NCBI GenBank assembly: GCA_009841615.1
Contig: VXLL01000023.1
Location: 46,703-110,702, forward strand
Direction: 5' to 3'
Source: Gammaproteobacteria bacterium
GTDB taxonomy: Bacteria; Pseudomonadota; Gammaproteobacteria; Pseudomonadales; Azotimanducaceae
Length of the DNA: 64,000 bases
The position numbers and the translations under genes were made by a program. Shown one piece after another: positions 9,159 through 17,373 of this stretch. Each line of letters begins with the position of its first letter. Position 1 is the first letter of the stretch. The notes under the pieces were generated by a model that ran no database searches, was not told the origin of the DNA, and saw nothing but the letters and a program-made list of their open reading frames with translations.

Positions 9159-10397
9159 ATGACTGCACCTAATCGACGGGACATTCTGAAGTGGGGATCA
9201 GCCGCTGGAGTCACAAGCGGGTTACTGAGCACCAATGCATTCGCGACAGTTCCCAAAAATGGTTCGCCGAACTCGAAGAATCTACCCGAAGTGGGGAAGT
9301 ACAAGACTTTGGGTCGTACAGGTCTAAAAATTTCCGACATTTCCTTTGGGTCAAGTAGGCTTCGGAGCGGACAAGAAAATATCGTTCGCCATGCTATGGA
9401 CCGAGGCATCAATTACTTAGATTCAGCTCACAGTTACACAAAAGGCCAATCGGAAACAGTGATTGGAAACGCAATTAAGGGTAAGCGTGATCAAGTGTAC
9501 CTCGTTTCTAAAGCGCACACTAACAAGAGATGGACGACCGAACAGATCATGGACCATTTGGAACAGTCGTTGAAGAGGCTCAAAACTGACTACGTTGACG
9601 TATATCTGAACCATGCCGTTAATGATGTTGAGCGTATGAAATCCCAAGAGTGGCAAGGCTTTGTAGAAAAAGCAAAAAAACAAGGGAAGATTCTGTTCAG
9701 TGGTATGTCAGGTCATGCGGGACGCTTGAATGAGTGTTTGGAATACTCTCTTGAAGAAGATTTGTGCGACGTGATTCTCGTGTCCTATAACTTTGGACGT
9801 GATCCCTCATTTCTTGCGAACTTAACACGTGGAATGGATAGGATTGCACTTCAACCAGAATTACCAAAGCTATTGGAAAAGGCAAAGAAAAAGAACGTCG
9901 GTACGATCGCGATGAAAACTCTATCAGGAGCACGTTTAAATGACATGCGTGAATACGAGACCGAAGAAGGCACCTTCGCGCAAGCAGCATTTCGTTGGGT
10001 CCTGTCCGATCCAAATGTAGATGCTTTGATCGTTTCCATGACGGGTAAGACTTTGATTGACGAGTATTTGGTCGCTTCCGGCGATGAGGAGGTTTCCTAT
10101 TACGACCATCAGTTACTGCATAGGTATGCGCAGTTAAACAGTTCAACTCAATGCCGGCAAGGATGCGACGATTGCTACGGGAGCTGCCCGTACAACGTAC
10201 AAATCGCTGACGTACTACGTACTCGAATGTATGCAACGGACTACCAAGATGTTGAGATGGCACGCGCGGAGTACGCGAATATTGAAATCGACGGTAAGGC
10301 GTGTTTGACCTGTAGTGGAGCTCCGTGCAAAGATGCTTGTACCTATGGGATTGCGATTGCCGATCTGTGCGCACCGACCCATCGCATGCTCGGTTAA
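9159..10397 (+). CDS. Tat-exported aldo/keto reductase with two C-terminal Fe-S-type cysteine motifs
   Basis: 412 residues. The N-terminus NRRDILKWGSAAGV is a twin-arginine signal. Residues 46-330 form the aldo/keto reductase barrel with a complete catalytic tetrad: Asp88, Tyr93, Lys118 (LVSKAH) and His152 (LNHAV). The C-terminal extension carries two four-cysteine clusters, C332-x3-C336-x2-C339-x3-C343-P and C382-x2-C385-x4-C390-x3-C394, as in ferredoxin-like domains of other AKR-ferredoxin proteins. It may thus bind [4Fe-4S] clusters and exchange electrons with a membrane chain rather than only NADPH. The gene precedes larC by 19 bases and is likely in the same transcript as larC and larB. 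Whether it relates to the nickel-pincer cofactor is not shown. Confidence 0.88.
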   Translation: MTAPNRRDILKWGSAAGVTSGLLSTNAFATVPKNGSPNSKNLPEVGKYKTLGRTGLKISDISFGSSRLRSGQENIVRHAMDRGINYLDSAHSYTKGQSETVIGNAIKGKRDQVYLVSKAHTNKRWTTEQIMDHLEQSLKRLKTDYVDVYLNHAVNDVERMKSQEWQGFVEKAKKQGKILFSGMSGHAGRLNECLEYSLEEDLCDVILVSYNFGRDPSFLANLTRGMDRIALQPELPKLLEKAKKKNVGTIAMKTLSGARLNDMREYETEEGTFAQAAFRWVLSDPNVDALIVSMTGKTLIDEYLVASGDEEVSYYDHQLLHRYAQLNSSTQCRQGCDDCYGSCPYNVQIADVLRTRMYATDYQDVEMARAEYANIEIDGKACLTCSGAPCKDACTYGIAIADLCAPTHRMLG

Positions 10398-10416
10398 AGG
10401 CAGGCGTTTTTAACTG

Positions 10417-11598
10417 ATGCCTGCTCTGCTGTACGAGTGCTTCAGTGGTATAGCAGGAAACATGAACTTGGGAGCACTCATCGATGTGGGTGTTCCACCC
10501 GACTATTTACGCGCCGAACTCTCCCGTTTGGGTATGGACGGGGAGTTTGAACTCTCTATTGCACGGGCGAAGAGTAAGGGTATAGCCGGAACTTTAGTAC
10601 GGGTGACATGTGCATCGTCAGACAAGGTTCGCAATCTCAATCACATTAAAGAAATAATCAACAATGCACCCTACTCCGACGGGGTTAAGAGTTCAGCAAT
10701 ACACACCTTCGAGCTTCTCGCCGAAGCAGAAGCGACAGTCCACGATACCGAGATCACAACAGTACACTTTCACGAGGTCGGGGCTGTGGATGCCATTGTC
10801 GACATCGTAGGGAGTGCCATCGCGATGGAATATTTGCAACCGAGTGAGGTGTATTGTGGACCCGTGGAGCTTGGTAGTGGTACAGCAGACAGTGAACACG
10901 GGACTTTACCCGTGCCAGCTCCTGCGACCTTGCAGTTACTACTCGACAAACCGACTACTCGAGGTAGTGTCCCATTCGAAGCCACCACACCCACCGGTGC
11001 TGCAATCCTTTGCAACTATGTTGATAGTTTCGAAATTCCAGCAAGCTTCAACACAACGCGGGTTGGATATGGTCTCGGCGAAAAAACCTCTTCTCGACCG
11101 AATGCTGTGAGGGTAACAATCGGGGAATTGCGTGAGTCGATAAAACGTTCAGAAAACGTGGAAATCGAGTGCAATATCGACGATATGAATCCAGAGGCGT
11201 ACGAATACTTGATCGATCAACTCTTCAAACTTGGGGCGGTCGATGTATTCCTAACGCCAATAATCATGAAAAAATCTCGTCCAGCGAACAAACTAACAGT
11301 CCTTGTACCGTCAAACAGTGAAGGCAAGTTAGTACGAGAAATATTGTGTAGTACGACGACCTCGGGAGTACGAATGCACACTGTCCAGAAACGGTTGCTA
11401 GACCGGGAGGTCCAAGTGGTGATCACTAGTTTGGGGCAAGTACGCGTGAAGACGGTACAGTTACCCGATGGCGCTTCAAGGTGGAAACTAGAACACGACG
11501 ACGTGCTCTCTATTGCAAAAGAAAATGAGACGAGCTATCTTGAAATGAAGCGAATACTAGAACAAGAAGTGACCGACAAACTGCAGAAAGATGAGTGA
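10417..11598 (+). CDS. larC: Nickel-pincer cofactor biosynthesis protein LarC (nickel insertase)
   Basis: 393 residues. The start MPALLYECFSGIAGNM...L and the internal CNIDDMNPEAYEYL, VFLTPIIMKKSRP and HFHEVGAVDAIVDIVGSA segments are diagnostic of LarC/TIGR00299. LarC inserts Ni into the thiolated pyridinium nucleotide in a CTP-dependent step, the last stage of nickel-pincer nucleotide synthesis. In Lactobacillus plantarum LarC is made through a programmed frameshift between two reading frames; here it is one uninterrupted frame. The 3' end overlaps larB by 8 bases. It forms an operon with the upstream Fe-S aldo/keto reductase (19-base gap). Cytoplasmic. Confidence 0.95.
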   Translation: MPALLYECFSGIAGNMNLGALIDVGVPPDYLRAELSRLGMDGEFELSIARAKSKGIAGTLVRVTCASSDKVRNLNHIKEIINNAPYSDGVKSSAIHTFELLAEAEATVHDTEITTVHFHEVGAVDAIVDIVGSAIAMEYLQPSEVYCGPVELGSGTADSEHGTLPVPAPATLQLLLDKPTTRGSVPFEATTPTGAAILCNYVDSFEIPASFNTTRVGYGLGEKTSSRPNAVRVTIGELRESIKRSENVEIECNIDDMNPEAYEYLIDQLFKLGAVDVFLTPIIMKKSRPANKLTVLVPSNSEGKLVREILCSTTTSGVRMHTVQKRLLDREVQVVITSLGQVRVKTVQLPDGASRWKLEHDDVLSIAKENETSYLEMKRILEQEVTDKLQKDE

Positions 11599-12331
11599 CT
11601 TAGAACAGATTCTGCAACAAGTTCGTGCCGGTAAGATTGCCGTCAACGACGCGATGGTTCAGATTGGTGAACTTCAGCAACAAACAATCGAGGCTACGAC
11701 TATTGACCATGCGCGCGAGCAGCGAACTGGCACACCTGAAGTAATCTACGGTGAATACAAGACTCCGGAACAAGTACTCAAAGCTTTTGAACTGATACTT
11801 GGGAATGGCAATAACACCTTAGCGACACGAATACAACCTGAGGCGTGGGATCTATTACAAGATCGTATCGACGGAGTCGTTTACGTACCTGAGGCGCGAA
11901 TAGCTTATAAGAAAATAACAGAACCAGAATGCTCGACCACTCATATAGGTGTGATAACCGCCGGTACTAGTGACCTGTCGGTTGCGGAAGAAGCAGCAGT
12001 TACAGCAGAGTTTTACGGAAACGTCGTAGAACGTGTGTTTGACGTCGGTGTGGCTGGAGTGCATCGACTATTCAGTCGTCTTGAAGTCATTCGTGCTTGC
12101 CGAGTTCTCATTGTCGTGGCCGGCATGGAAGGAGCACTTCCAAGCGTGGTAGGCGGGTTGGTGGATAAACCGGTGATTGCAGTGCCGACCAGCGTCGGAT
12201 ATGGTGCATCATTTCAGGGAATCGCAGCCTTATTAGGCATGTTAACTTCGTGTGCGTCGGGAGTTTCCGTTGTCAACATCGACAATGGGTTTGGTGCGGG
12301 TTTTCTAGCGAATCTAATTAATCGTTTATGA
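11591..12331 (+). CDS. larB: Nickel-pincer cofactor biosynthesis protein LarB (pyridinium carboxylase/hydrolase)
   Basis: 246 residues, starting inside the end of larC (8-base overlap). The C-terminal half is a PurE-like fold: TAGTSDLSVAEEAA, VVAGMEGALPSVVGGLV, VPTSVGYGASFQG and NIDNGFGAG, all hallmarks of LarB. The enzyme carboxylates nicotinic acid adenine dinucleotide and hydrolyses it to pyridinium-3,5-biscarboxylate mononucleotide, the first committed step of nickel-pincer nucleotide synthesis. The product feeds LarE (15138-15974). No LarA-type racemase that would use the cofactor is in the window. Confidence 0.95.
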   Translation: MSDLEQILQQVRAGKIAVNDAMVQIGELQQQTIEATTIDHAREQRTGTPEVIYGEYKTPEQVLKAFELILGNGNNTLATRIQPEAWDLLQDRIDGVVYVPEARIAYKKITEPECSTTHIGVITAGTSDLSVAEEAAVTAEFYGNVVERVFDVGVAGVHRLFSRLEVIRACRVLIVVAGMEGALPSVVGGLVDKPVIAVPTSVGYGASFQGIAALLGMLTSCASGVSVVNIDNGFGAGFLANLINRL

Positions 12332-12439
12332 AGCACACCTACATCGCATCGAGCTGTTCCCTAGCGGAACGATATAGACGTCGACATCTAGTATTCGTTA
12401 TGAGGTTGTGCTGTGCGACAAAGACACACTGCTACATCC

Positions 12440-13765
12440 TTACTCATATACGTCCAACTCAATTGCAATGCGCTGAAACCTATCCAACGCAACTAACAGT
12501 GGATCTTCTCGATCCTGTTCTGACGAGGCGCGCTTTGTGTACAGGTCGTTGATCGCTGCGCGACAATTTTCAGGTTCCGTTGCACTATTGTCACTCTCGG
12601 CGGCGGGTTGAGAAGAACAGATGTGTTTAACCAACCAATCCCAATTGAGTTTGACACCTCTGCGTTCTAATCCAAGCGCGAACCAAAGAGATTCCCGCAA
12701 TCGCTCCGTGCTCAGAGTTCGCTCATTCTTCAGTTCTGTCCACTTCGAGTTATGTAGCTTATCAGCAAACACGCCTCTGCCTAACAACGCTAGTCCCGCC
12801 GCTTCATCCCCTAGCTCTGCACCAAAATTTAAAAGAATGCTGATAAGATCGTATTCGTTAAACGGTAGGGAAAACAAGGGGTTTTTCGCTCGTTCGAGTA
12901 GTAACTTTTGTCGCTCGAATGACGACAGGAGAGACTCCGAGTGTCTACGCAATGTTTTAAATTCCCGAGGGTAGTTCTCAGCATTCAGCGCAACCTCGGA
13001 ACCAAATTCCTTGCACTTTTCTTCCACCCACCGATATTCTAAATAACCTTGCCACATATCTGTGATGTTGTCAGGTTCTGGTTCTTGAGCTTCAAAAGTG
13101 TAGTAGTGTTCTAGATGAAAATACGTTTTAGCTTGCTTACTCCTCTCGCCCGCAAAATCGAAACAAGCATGGTAGAACGTCGCATAATTGGTAAATGCTT
13201 CAGCATGACAAACTTCTTTAAGTCCCTTTTTCCCATAATACTCTTCCCACTTGCAGTCAGGTTGTGAGAGAGCTTCAATGATACGTTGGAGATCTTCGGC
13301 TGGATCTTCAAAAATGCGCTCGTACGTCATGGGACTATCTAATATGACCAACGAAAACTCAGGTATACCCTTAACGACCGCCAATCCATTCCTCTCAAAA
13401 GGATTCGTCTTTAAAGTATGAATCTCTAACGCCGACAGACATTCCTGAGAGATCTCAAACTCTTGAACAAACGTCTTCGCGGCTGCTGATTCAATTGGGA
13501 ATTCTGACAGACCACATATTTCCCATACATCTTCGGAGCGCTGGTTTGCGCTGGTTGATGACACTGCTTCAACGGTCGTACCCAAGGTTTCAAGTGTGGG
13601 ATTCGACCCGTTAGTGACTTCACCGACTGTACTGGCTTCAGGTGTAGTGGGCGAACCGGTTGAATCGCCGGCGAACTTAAAGATGAACACGCCAACAGTC
13701 AAACAGGCGACACTACCAAAACCGATGCCAACGATGGACCACGAAAAGTGCTTACTTACTCCCAT
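12440..13765 (-). CDS. Signal-anchored hypothetical protein
   Basis: 441 residues, ATG start. One transmembrane segment at about 10-31 (IVGIGFGSVACLTVGVFIFKF) is followed by a Ser/Thr-rich linker (about 34-75), the same layout as the repeat-family paralogues. The body is largely helical and acidic with several cysteines, but it lacks their W-x3-DP-x2-AL repeats, so I do not group it with them. Predicted to be anchored in the inner membrane and exposed to the periplasm. It runs opposite to the lar genes and ends 108 bases past larB. No known family recognised. Confidence 0.72.
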   Translation of the reverse strand: MGVSKHFSWSIVGIGFGSVACLTVGVFIFKFAGDSTGSPTTPEASTVGEVTNGSNPTLETLGTTVEAVSSTSANQRSEDVWEICGLSEFPIESAAAKTFVQEFEISQECLSALEIHTLKTNPFERNGLAVVKGIPEFSLVILDSPMTYERIFEDPAEDLQRIIEALSQPDCKWEEYYGKKGLKEVCHAEAFTNYATFYHACFDFAGERSKQAKTYFHLEHYYTFEAQEPEPDNITDMWQGYLEYRWVEEKCKEFGSEVALNAENYPREFKTLRRHSESLLSSFERQKLLLERAKNPLFSLPFNEYDLISILLNFGAELGDEAAGLALLGRGVFADKLHNSKWTELKNERTLSTERLRESLWFALGLERRGVKLNWDWLVKHICSSQPAAESDNSATEPENCRAAINDLYTKRASSEQDREDPLLVALDRFQRIAIELDVYE

Positions 13766-14305
13766 AATTCAATGTGATTGTAGCCGTCATTTGAATTGTC
13801 TGGCGCTGGTTTTCTTTTGAAACTGTAGAACTCGCCATGGGACTCTCGGTAATCATTCTCATTTTTCCATTTCAGTGGCTCACTCTAGTCAATTTTTACG
13901 CAGATTATTAAAGAGCTATTCACAGTTGAAACTCAGACCTCTAGGGTCAAACGAATGCTCTCTAGTGTGATATGGTGTGGTAGTGGATCTCTATGGTATA
14001 CAACGATATACAGATCAAGAGGTTTGTCCTGTGAGTCGAAATGTTCGAACACCCTCAGTCATTGGGTGTTCAAAGGACGCGCAATCTCTGGAGCTGTCTA
14101 CTTTTTGATCAGTGTTTACAGGTGATAGACGAAGAGTTGAAATACTCGCCTAGTGTGCGATCCCAATAGTTGGAGTCCGCGCTAATGAACTGTTGCTATG
14201 GAACATGAACAAGGCTACCTTCAGTCACCAATCACTGCGCCCCTCATTGTCGTACATGAGCGAGTGTAGACTCGATTACTGTATCGATTGAAGCTGATTG
14301 ATGTA
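13766..14305. other. 540-base gene-poor gap with one hairpin
   Basis: No convincing coding frame on either strand. The left end should hold the promoter of the minus-strand anchored protein. The only structure noticed is an inverted repeat, GAACACCC (14047-14054) and GGGTGTTC (14064-14071), with a 9-base loop and no T-run after either arm. It could be an operator or a decayed terminator. The rest shows nothing recognisable. Confidence 0.4.
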
Positions 14306-14950
14306 CTATGCCCACCTCATGATCCAGACACCGAAAATCATGAATGCCGATAGTAGCAAGCCATAGGGTACGAAAGCTACGATTCGCCAATACACATTGC
14401 CCCGACCCTCTGCCTCTGTCCAACTGCGTAATCCTAACGCAGAGATAAAAGTACACCACATGAATGGAACTGCCAACATGCAGGTAGATATGGTTTCGAT
14501 ATACCATGGGTCTACCTCTCTGCCTGGAATCGGAATCGCTTGAACGGCTATCGCAATGACTAAAAACACCGGTACCGTTATCAAAGGGATTGACGACCAA
14601 CAACTAAATCCAAGCCAATTTTTCCAAGAAGTAGAGATGTTGAACAGTCTTGCGATCCCAAAGTAGTACATTGATGTGATGAACCACCACGTGCAGACAA
14701 ACGCAACCGGATACAGTACAGAACGTACTGCCCACATCAACGCAAAGTTCACATACAACCAACTCTCGTTTGAAACAGAATCACTCGCGCTAGTCGCATC
14801 CCAGTCAATTATGAGCACCAAAAACACCACACACTGCAGCGTAAGACAGATAAGTGAAAATATTGCTGGAAACAGTATTGGGGGCGATTCTTTGAGCCCG
14901 TCGAAACCCACACGGGTGTCAGCAAAACATATTTGCCACAATCTCTTCAT
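14306..14950 (-). CDS. Yip1-domain-like integral membrane protein
   Basis: 214 residues from the ATG at 14950, preferred because GAAGAGAG precedes it closely; a GTG at 14980 would add 10 residues. The opening KRLWQICFADTRVGFDGLKE...PPILFPAIF resembles bacterial Yip1-domain proteins (W-x-I-F-x-P-x-x-x-F-x2-L-x3-P). About five hydrophobic segments follow: LFPAIFSLICLTLQCVVFLV, a segment around VLYPVAFVCTWWF, PLITVPVFLVIAIAVQAI, ISTCMLAVPFMWCTFIS, and GLLLSAFMIFGVWIM. Function in bacteria is unknown. It is divergent from larE, 187 bases away. Confidence 0.7.
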   Translation of the reverse strand: MKRLWQICFADTRVGFDGLKESPPILFPAIFSLICLTLQCVVFLVLIIDWDATSASDSVSNESWLYVNFALMWAVRSVLYPVAFVCTWWFITSMYYFGIARLFNISTSWKNWLGFSCWSSIPLITVPVFLVIAIAVQAIPIPGREVDPWYIETISTCMLAVPFMWCTFISALGLRSWTEAEGRGNVYWRIVAFVPYGLLLSAFMIFGVWIMRWA

Positions 14951-15137
14951 ATACTCTCTTCGTCTCTGTTTATCACTCACAAGTGAAGGTTTGGAAACAA
15001 TCTCCGTTGCATACCGGCAAGCGTTCCGCTGGAGAACTTGTTAGTCATATAAACATTAGACGCATTTAAACGCATTTCGGTTTCTGGGTTATACTGGTAC
15101 ACTTCGATCGACTCATCTTGCAAGATCATTTGGCATC

Positions 15138-15974
15138 ATGAAATCCCTATCAACGAGTGTTCAGTCCAAATATGAAACACTTTGCGCTGAGCTCCGTCGA
15201 ATGGGGCGTGTAATCGTTGCCTTTTCTGGTGGTGTCGATAGTTCTCTCGTTGCCTATGTCGCGAATCGAGAACTTAAGCATGACGCTCTTATCGTGACCT
15301 CTGGTTCCAAAAGTCTCAAGCGCGATGATCTGACCCTTACCGAGACGCTTGCTGAACAATGGCATCTCAATCATCGAGTTATTGTTACCGACGAGCTTAG
15401 TAAGGACTCGTACTTAAAGAATCCCGTCAATCGCTGCTTCCATTGCAAAACATCGCTCTACGAAGCTCTTTCCGACATAGCTGAAAACGAAGGTATTCAA
15501 TGGATACTAAATGGTACCAACCGCGATGATTTGCAAGATCATAGACCAGGACTCGTCGCTGCTAACAATTTCAATGTCGTATCTCCTCTTAGTGATGCGG
15601 GTTTCTCTAAAGCCGATGTTCGGGCAGTAGCTGAGTTCTTGAATTTGGAAAACGCACAAAAACCTCAGGCTGCTTGCCTGTCCAGTCGCGTTCCCTACGG
15701 TACGAAAATTGATGAGAATATTCTCGATCGGATAGAACGGGCTGAGAACTGCCTAGCAGAACTCGGTTTCACTCAATATCGCGTTCGACACCATGGTGAC
15801 GTTGCGAGATTGGAACTCACACCCGAAGAGATGGAAAGAGCAATTGCGAATAAGTCGTTCATAGACGACCAGCTAAAGGCTTTTGGATATCGATTCGTCA
15901 CTCTAGACCTTGCCGGTTTTCGGTCAGGATCTCTCAATGAGGGATTGGTAAAGACTGTCTCCGTCAATTCGTAG
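15138..15974 (+). CDS. larE: LarE, sulfur transferase for the nickel-pincer cofactor (three-cysteine type)
   Basis: 278 residues. The PP-loop FSGGVDSS (29-36) binds ATP, which adenylates the substrate carboxylates before sulfur insertion. Cys100 and Cys103 (NRCFHCK) together with Cys180 (AACLSSRVPYG) give the three-cysteine arrangement known from LarE proteins that hold a [4Fe-4S] cluster, unlike the L. plantarum enzyme that sacrifices a single cysteine. Here the protein would convert the LarB product to the dithiolated nucleotide used by LarC. It lies 2.8 kb from larCB on the same strand, separated by two minus-strand genes. A TTATACT sequence in the preceding 60 bases could be its -10 element. 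xthA follows after 8 bases. Confidence 0.94.
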   Translation: MKSLSTSVQSKYETLCAELRRMGRVIVAFSGGVDSSLVAYVANRELKHDALIVTSGSKSLKRDDLTLTETLAEQWHLNHRVIVTDELSKDSYLKNPVNRCFHCKTSLYEALSDIAENEGIQWILNGTNRDDLQDHRPGLVAANNFNVVSPLSDAGFSKADVRAVAEFLNLENAQKPQAACLSSRVPYGTKIDENILDRIERAENCLAELGFTQYRVRHHGDVARLELTPEEMERAIANKSFIDDQLKAFGYRFVTLDLAGFRSGSLNEGLVKTVSVNS

Positions 15975-15982
15975 CCACTCAC

Positions 15983-16762
15983 TTGCGAATCGTCAGCTGG
16001 AATGTAAACGGCTTACGCGCTCTAGTCAAGAAGGGTGTTTTGTTAGAATTCCTTGAACACTCCCAAGCAGACATTGTTACGCTGCAAGAGACTCGAGTAA
16101 ACGAAGCTCAACTACCAAAAGAAGTTTGCACGTTAAAGGGTTGGTACACTTATTTCTCTGCAGCTGAACGGTTGGGATACTCGGGTGTAGCAATTTTTAG
16201 TCGCAAACCTGCCGACAACGTCATCGCCGCGCTACCTGAATCGAGATTTAACGTCGAAGGTCGTTATCTCGTCGCTCAGTATGGTCGTATGTCAATCGCC
16301 TCAATCTACTTTCCAAATGGTGCTGGAAAAGATCGAGACAACAGTAGAGTACCGTACAAACTCGACTTCTACGAAACTGCCCGGCTTGAACTTGAACGAT
16401 TGCGAAAGATAGGTCCAGTCTTTGTTACTGGAGATTTCAATACTGCTCATACACAGATCGATCTCGCAAGACCAAAATCTAATGAAAAGACTTCAGGTTT
16501 TCTACCTATTGAGCGAGAAGCTCTTGATCATTGGACGCAACAGGGATGGATTGACACGTTTCGCAAGCGACATCCCAATCAAACCGGCCACTATACTTGG
16601 TGGCGACAATGGGGTGGTAGCCGCGAAAACAACGTGGGATGGAGGATTGACTACGTTTTTGCGTCGCCTTCGGCCGACAAACGAGTCTCTTCTGCGTTCA
16701 TCTGGCCGAATGTCTCAGGCTCAGATCACTGCCCCATAGGCGTTGATTTGAAACAGAAGTGA
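15983..16762 (+). CDS. xthA: Exodeoxyribonuclease III / AP endonuclease (XthA family)
   Basis: 259 residues from a TTG; the coding match starts at its very first residues (MRIVSWNVNGLRA), so this start is secure. Catalytic positions are all present: Asn7, Glu36 (LQETR), Tyr109 (IYFPNG), Asp151/Asn153 (GDFNTAH) and Asp248-His249 (SDHCP). It cuts DNA at abasic sites and removes 3'-blocking groups in base-excision repair, with Mg2+. It follows larE by 8 bases and is probably co-transcribed with it, although no functional link is evident. Cytoplasmic. Confidence 0.96.
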   Translation: MRIVSWNVNGLRALVKKGVLLEFLEHSQADIVTLQETRVNEAQLPKEVCTLKGWYTYFSAAERLGYSGVAIFSRKPADNVIAALPESRFNVEGRYLVAQYGRMSIASIYFPNGAGKDRDNSRVPYKLDFYETARLELERLRKIGPVFVTGDFNTAHTQIDLARPKSNEKTSGFLPIEREALDHWTQQGWIDTFRKRHPNQTGHYTWWRQWGGSRENNVGWRIDYVFASPSADKRVSSAFIWPNVSGSDHCPIGVDLKQK

Positions 16763-16857
16763 GTGAAGCGCAACGCTTGGGCGCGCAGTATCAACGACTA
16801 TTCTGTAGTCGTCAATAATTTGAGTGATCAGGGATGTGCTATGGAATGTGGCTTGAT

Positions 16858-17127
16858 CTAGCCGTTAGAAGAGTTCGCCACTCGTTTATCTGTATAGCGG
16901 CTAGTATGCGGCCCGGCTTGCATTGGCTCTCGACGCCATCGTGAACGCGCACCAGTAAATCTAGTTTGTGCGTCTGCCTGCTCGGCGGCCCACTCATCAT
17001 CAAGATTGCGAGCCTCAGCAAGACCATCCCTAGTCATTGGAAAATATTTTTGTCGCAAGACACCGTTTACCGAACGGGCTACTCGGTAGCTTGTGTACTT
17101 GCCTTGTTTATGCTCATATATGCTCAT
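16858..17127 (-). CDS. Small AP2/integrase-arm-like protein
   Basis: 89 residues from an ATG with AAGGA about 8-9 bases upstream, which supports translation. The first 55 residues (YTSYRVARSVNGVLRQKYFP, then DDEWAAEQA) look like a three-stranded beta sheet followed by a helix, as in AP2-like or integrase arm-type DNA-binding domains and small hypothetical proteins of gammaproteobacteria. The C-terminal tail is basic and low complexity. There is no integrase catalytic domain nearby, so I do not call it a mobile-element gene. A DNA-binding role is inferred from fold resemblance only. Confidence 0.62.
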   Translation of the reverse strand: MSIYEHKQGKYTSYRVARSVNGVLRQKYFPMTRDGLAEARNLDDEWAAEQADAQTRFTGARSRWRREPMQAGPHTSRYTDKRVANSSNG

Positions 17128-17373
17128 GAATTACATCCTTGTAAGAGTTGAGAACGATTATCATATCAAAATCCTCAAGAAAAGTAAATATTTCGACTGC
17201 TAATACTTCTGTTGACGACTAACTTCATCGCACACGAACTTGTGCTGAATGTTTCATTGAATGTAGATTCCCATCACAGAAATTTAGGTGTCAATCGCTT
17301 ATGACTTCCTTAAGTGAAATTAGTTCCACTACTTGCTAAAATTTGATAATGCTGTTTTGACCAATATCCTTCT

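Noticed and set aside
12328..12552. 74-residue frame overlapping the larB stop by ATGA
   Set aside because: It runs into the opposite-strand gene at 12440, has an unlike-protein composition and no ribosome site or family match.
12440..13765. Membership of the anchored protein in the repeat family
   Set aside because: The anchor-linker layout is similar, but the diagnostic blocks and W/DP/AL repeats are missing.
16766..16778. AAGCG/CGCTT hairpin after xthA
   Set aside because: 5-bp stem and no T-run; not enough to call a terminator.
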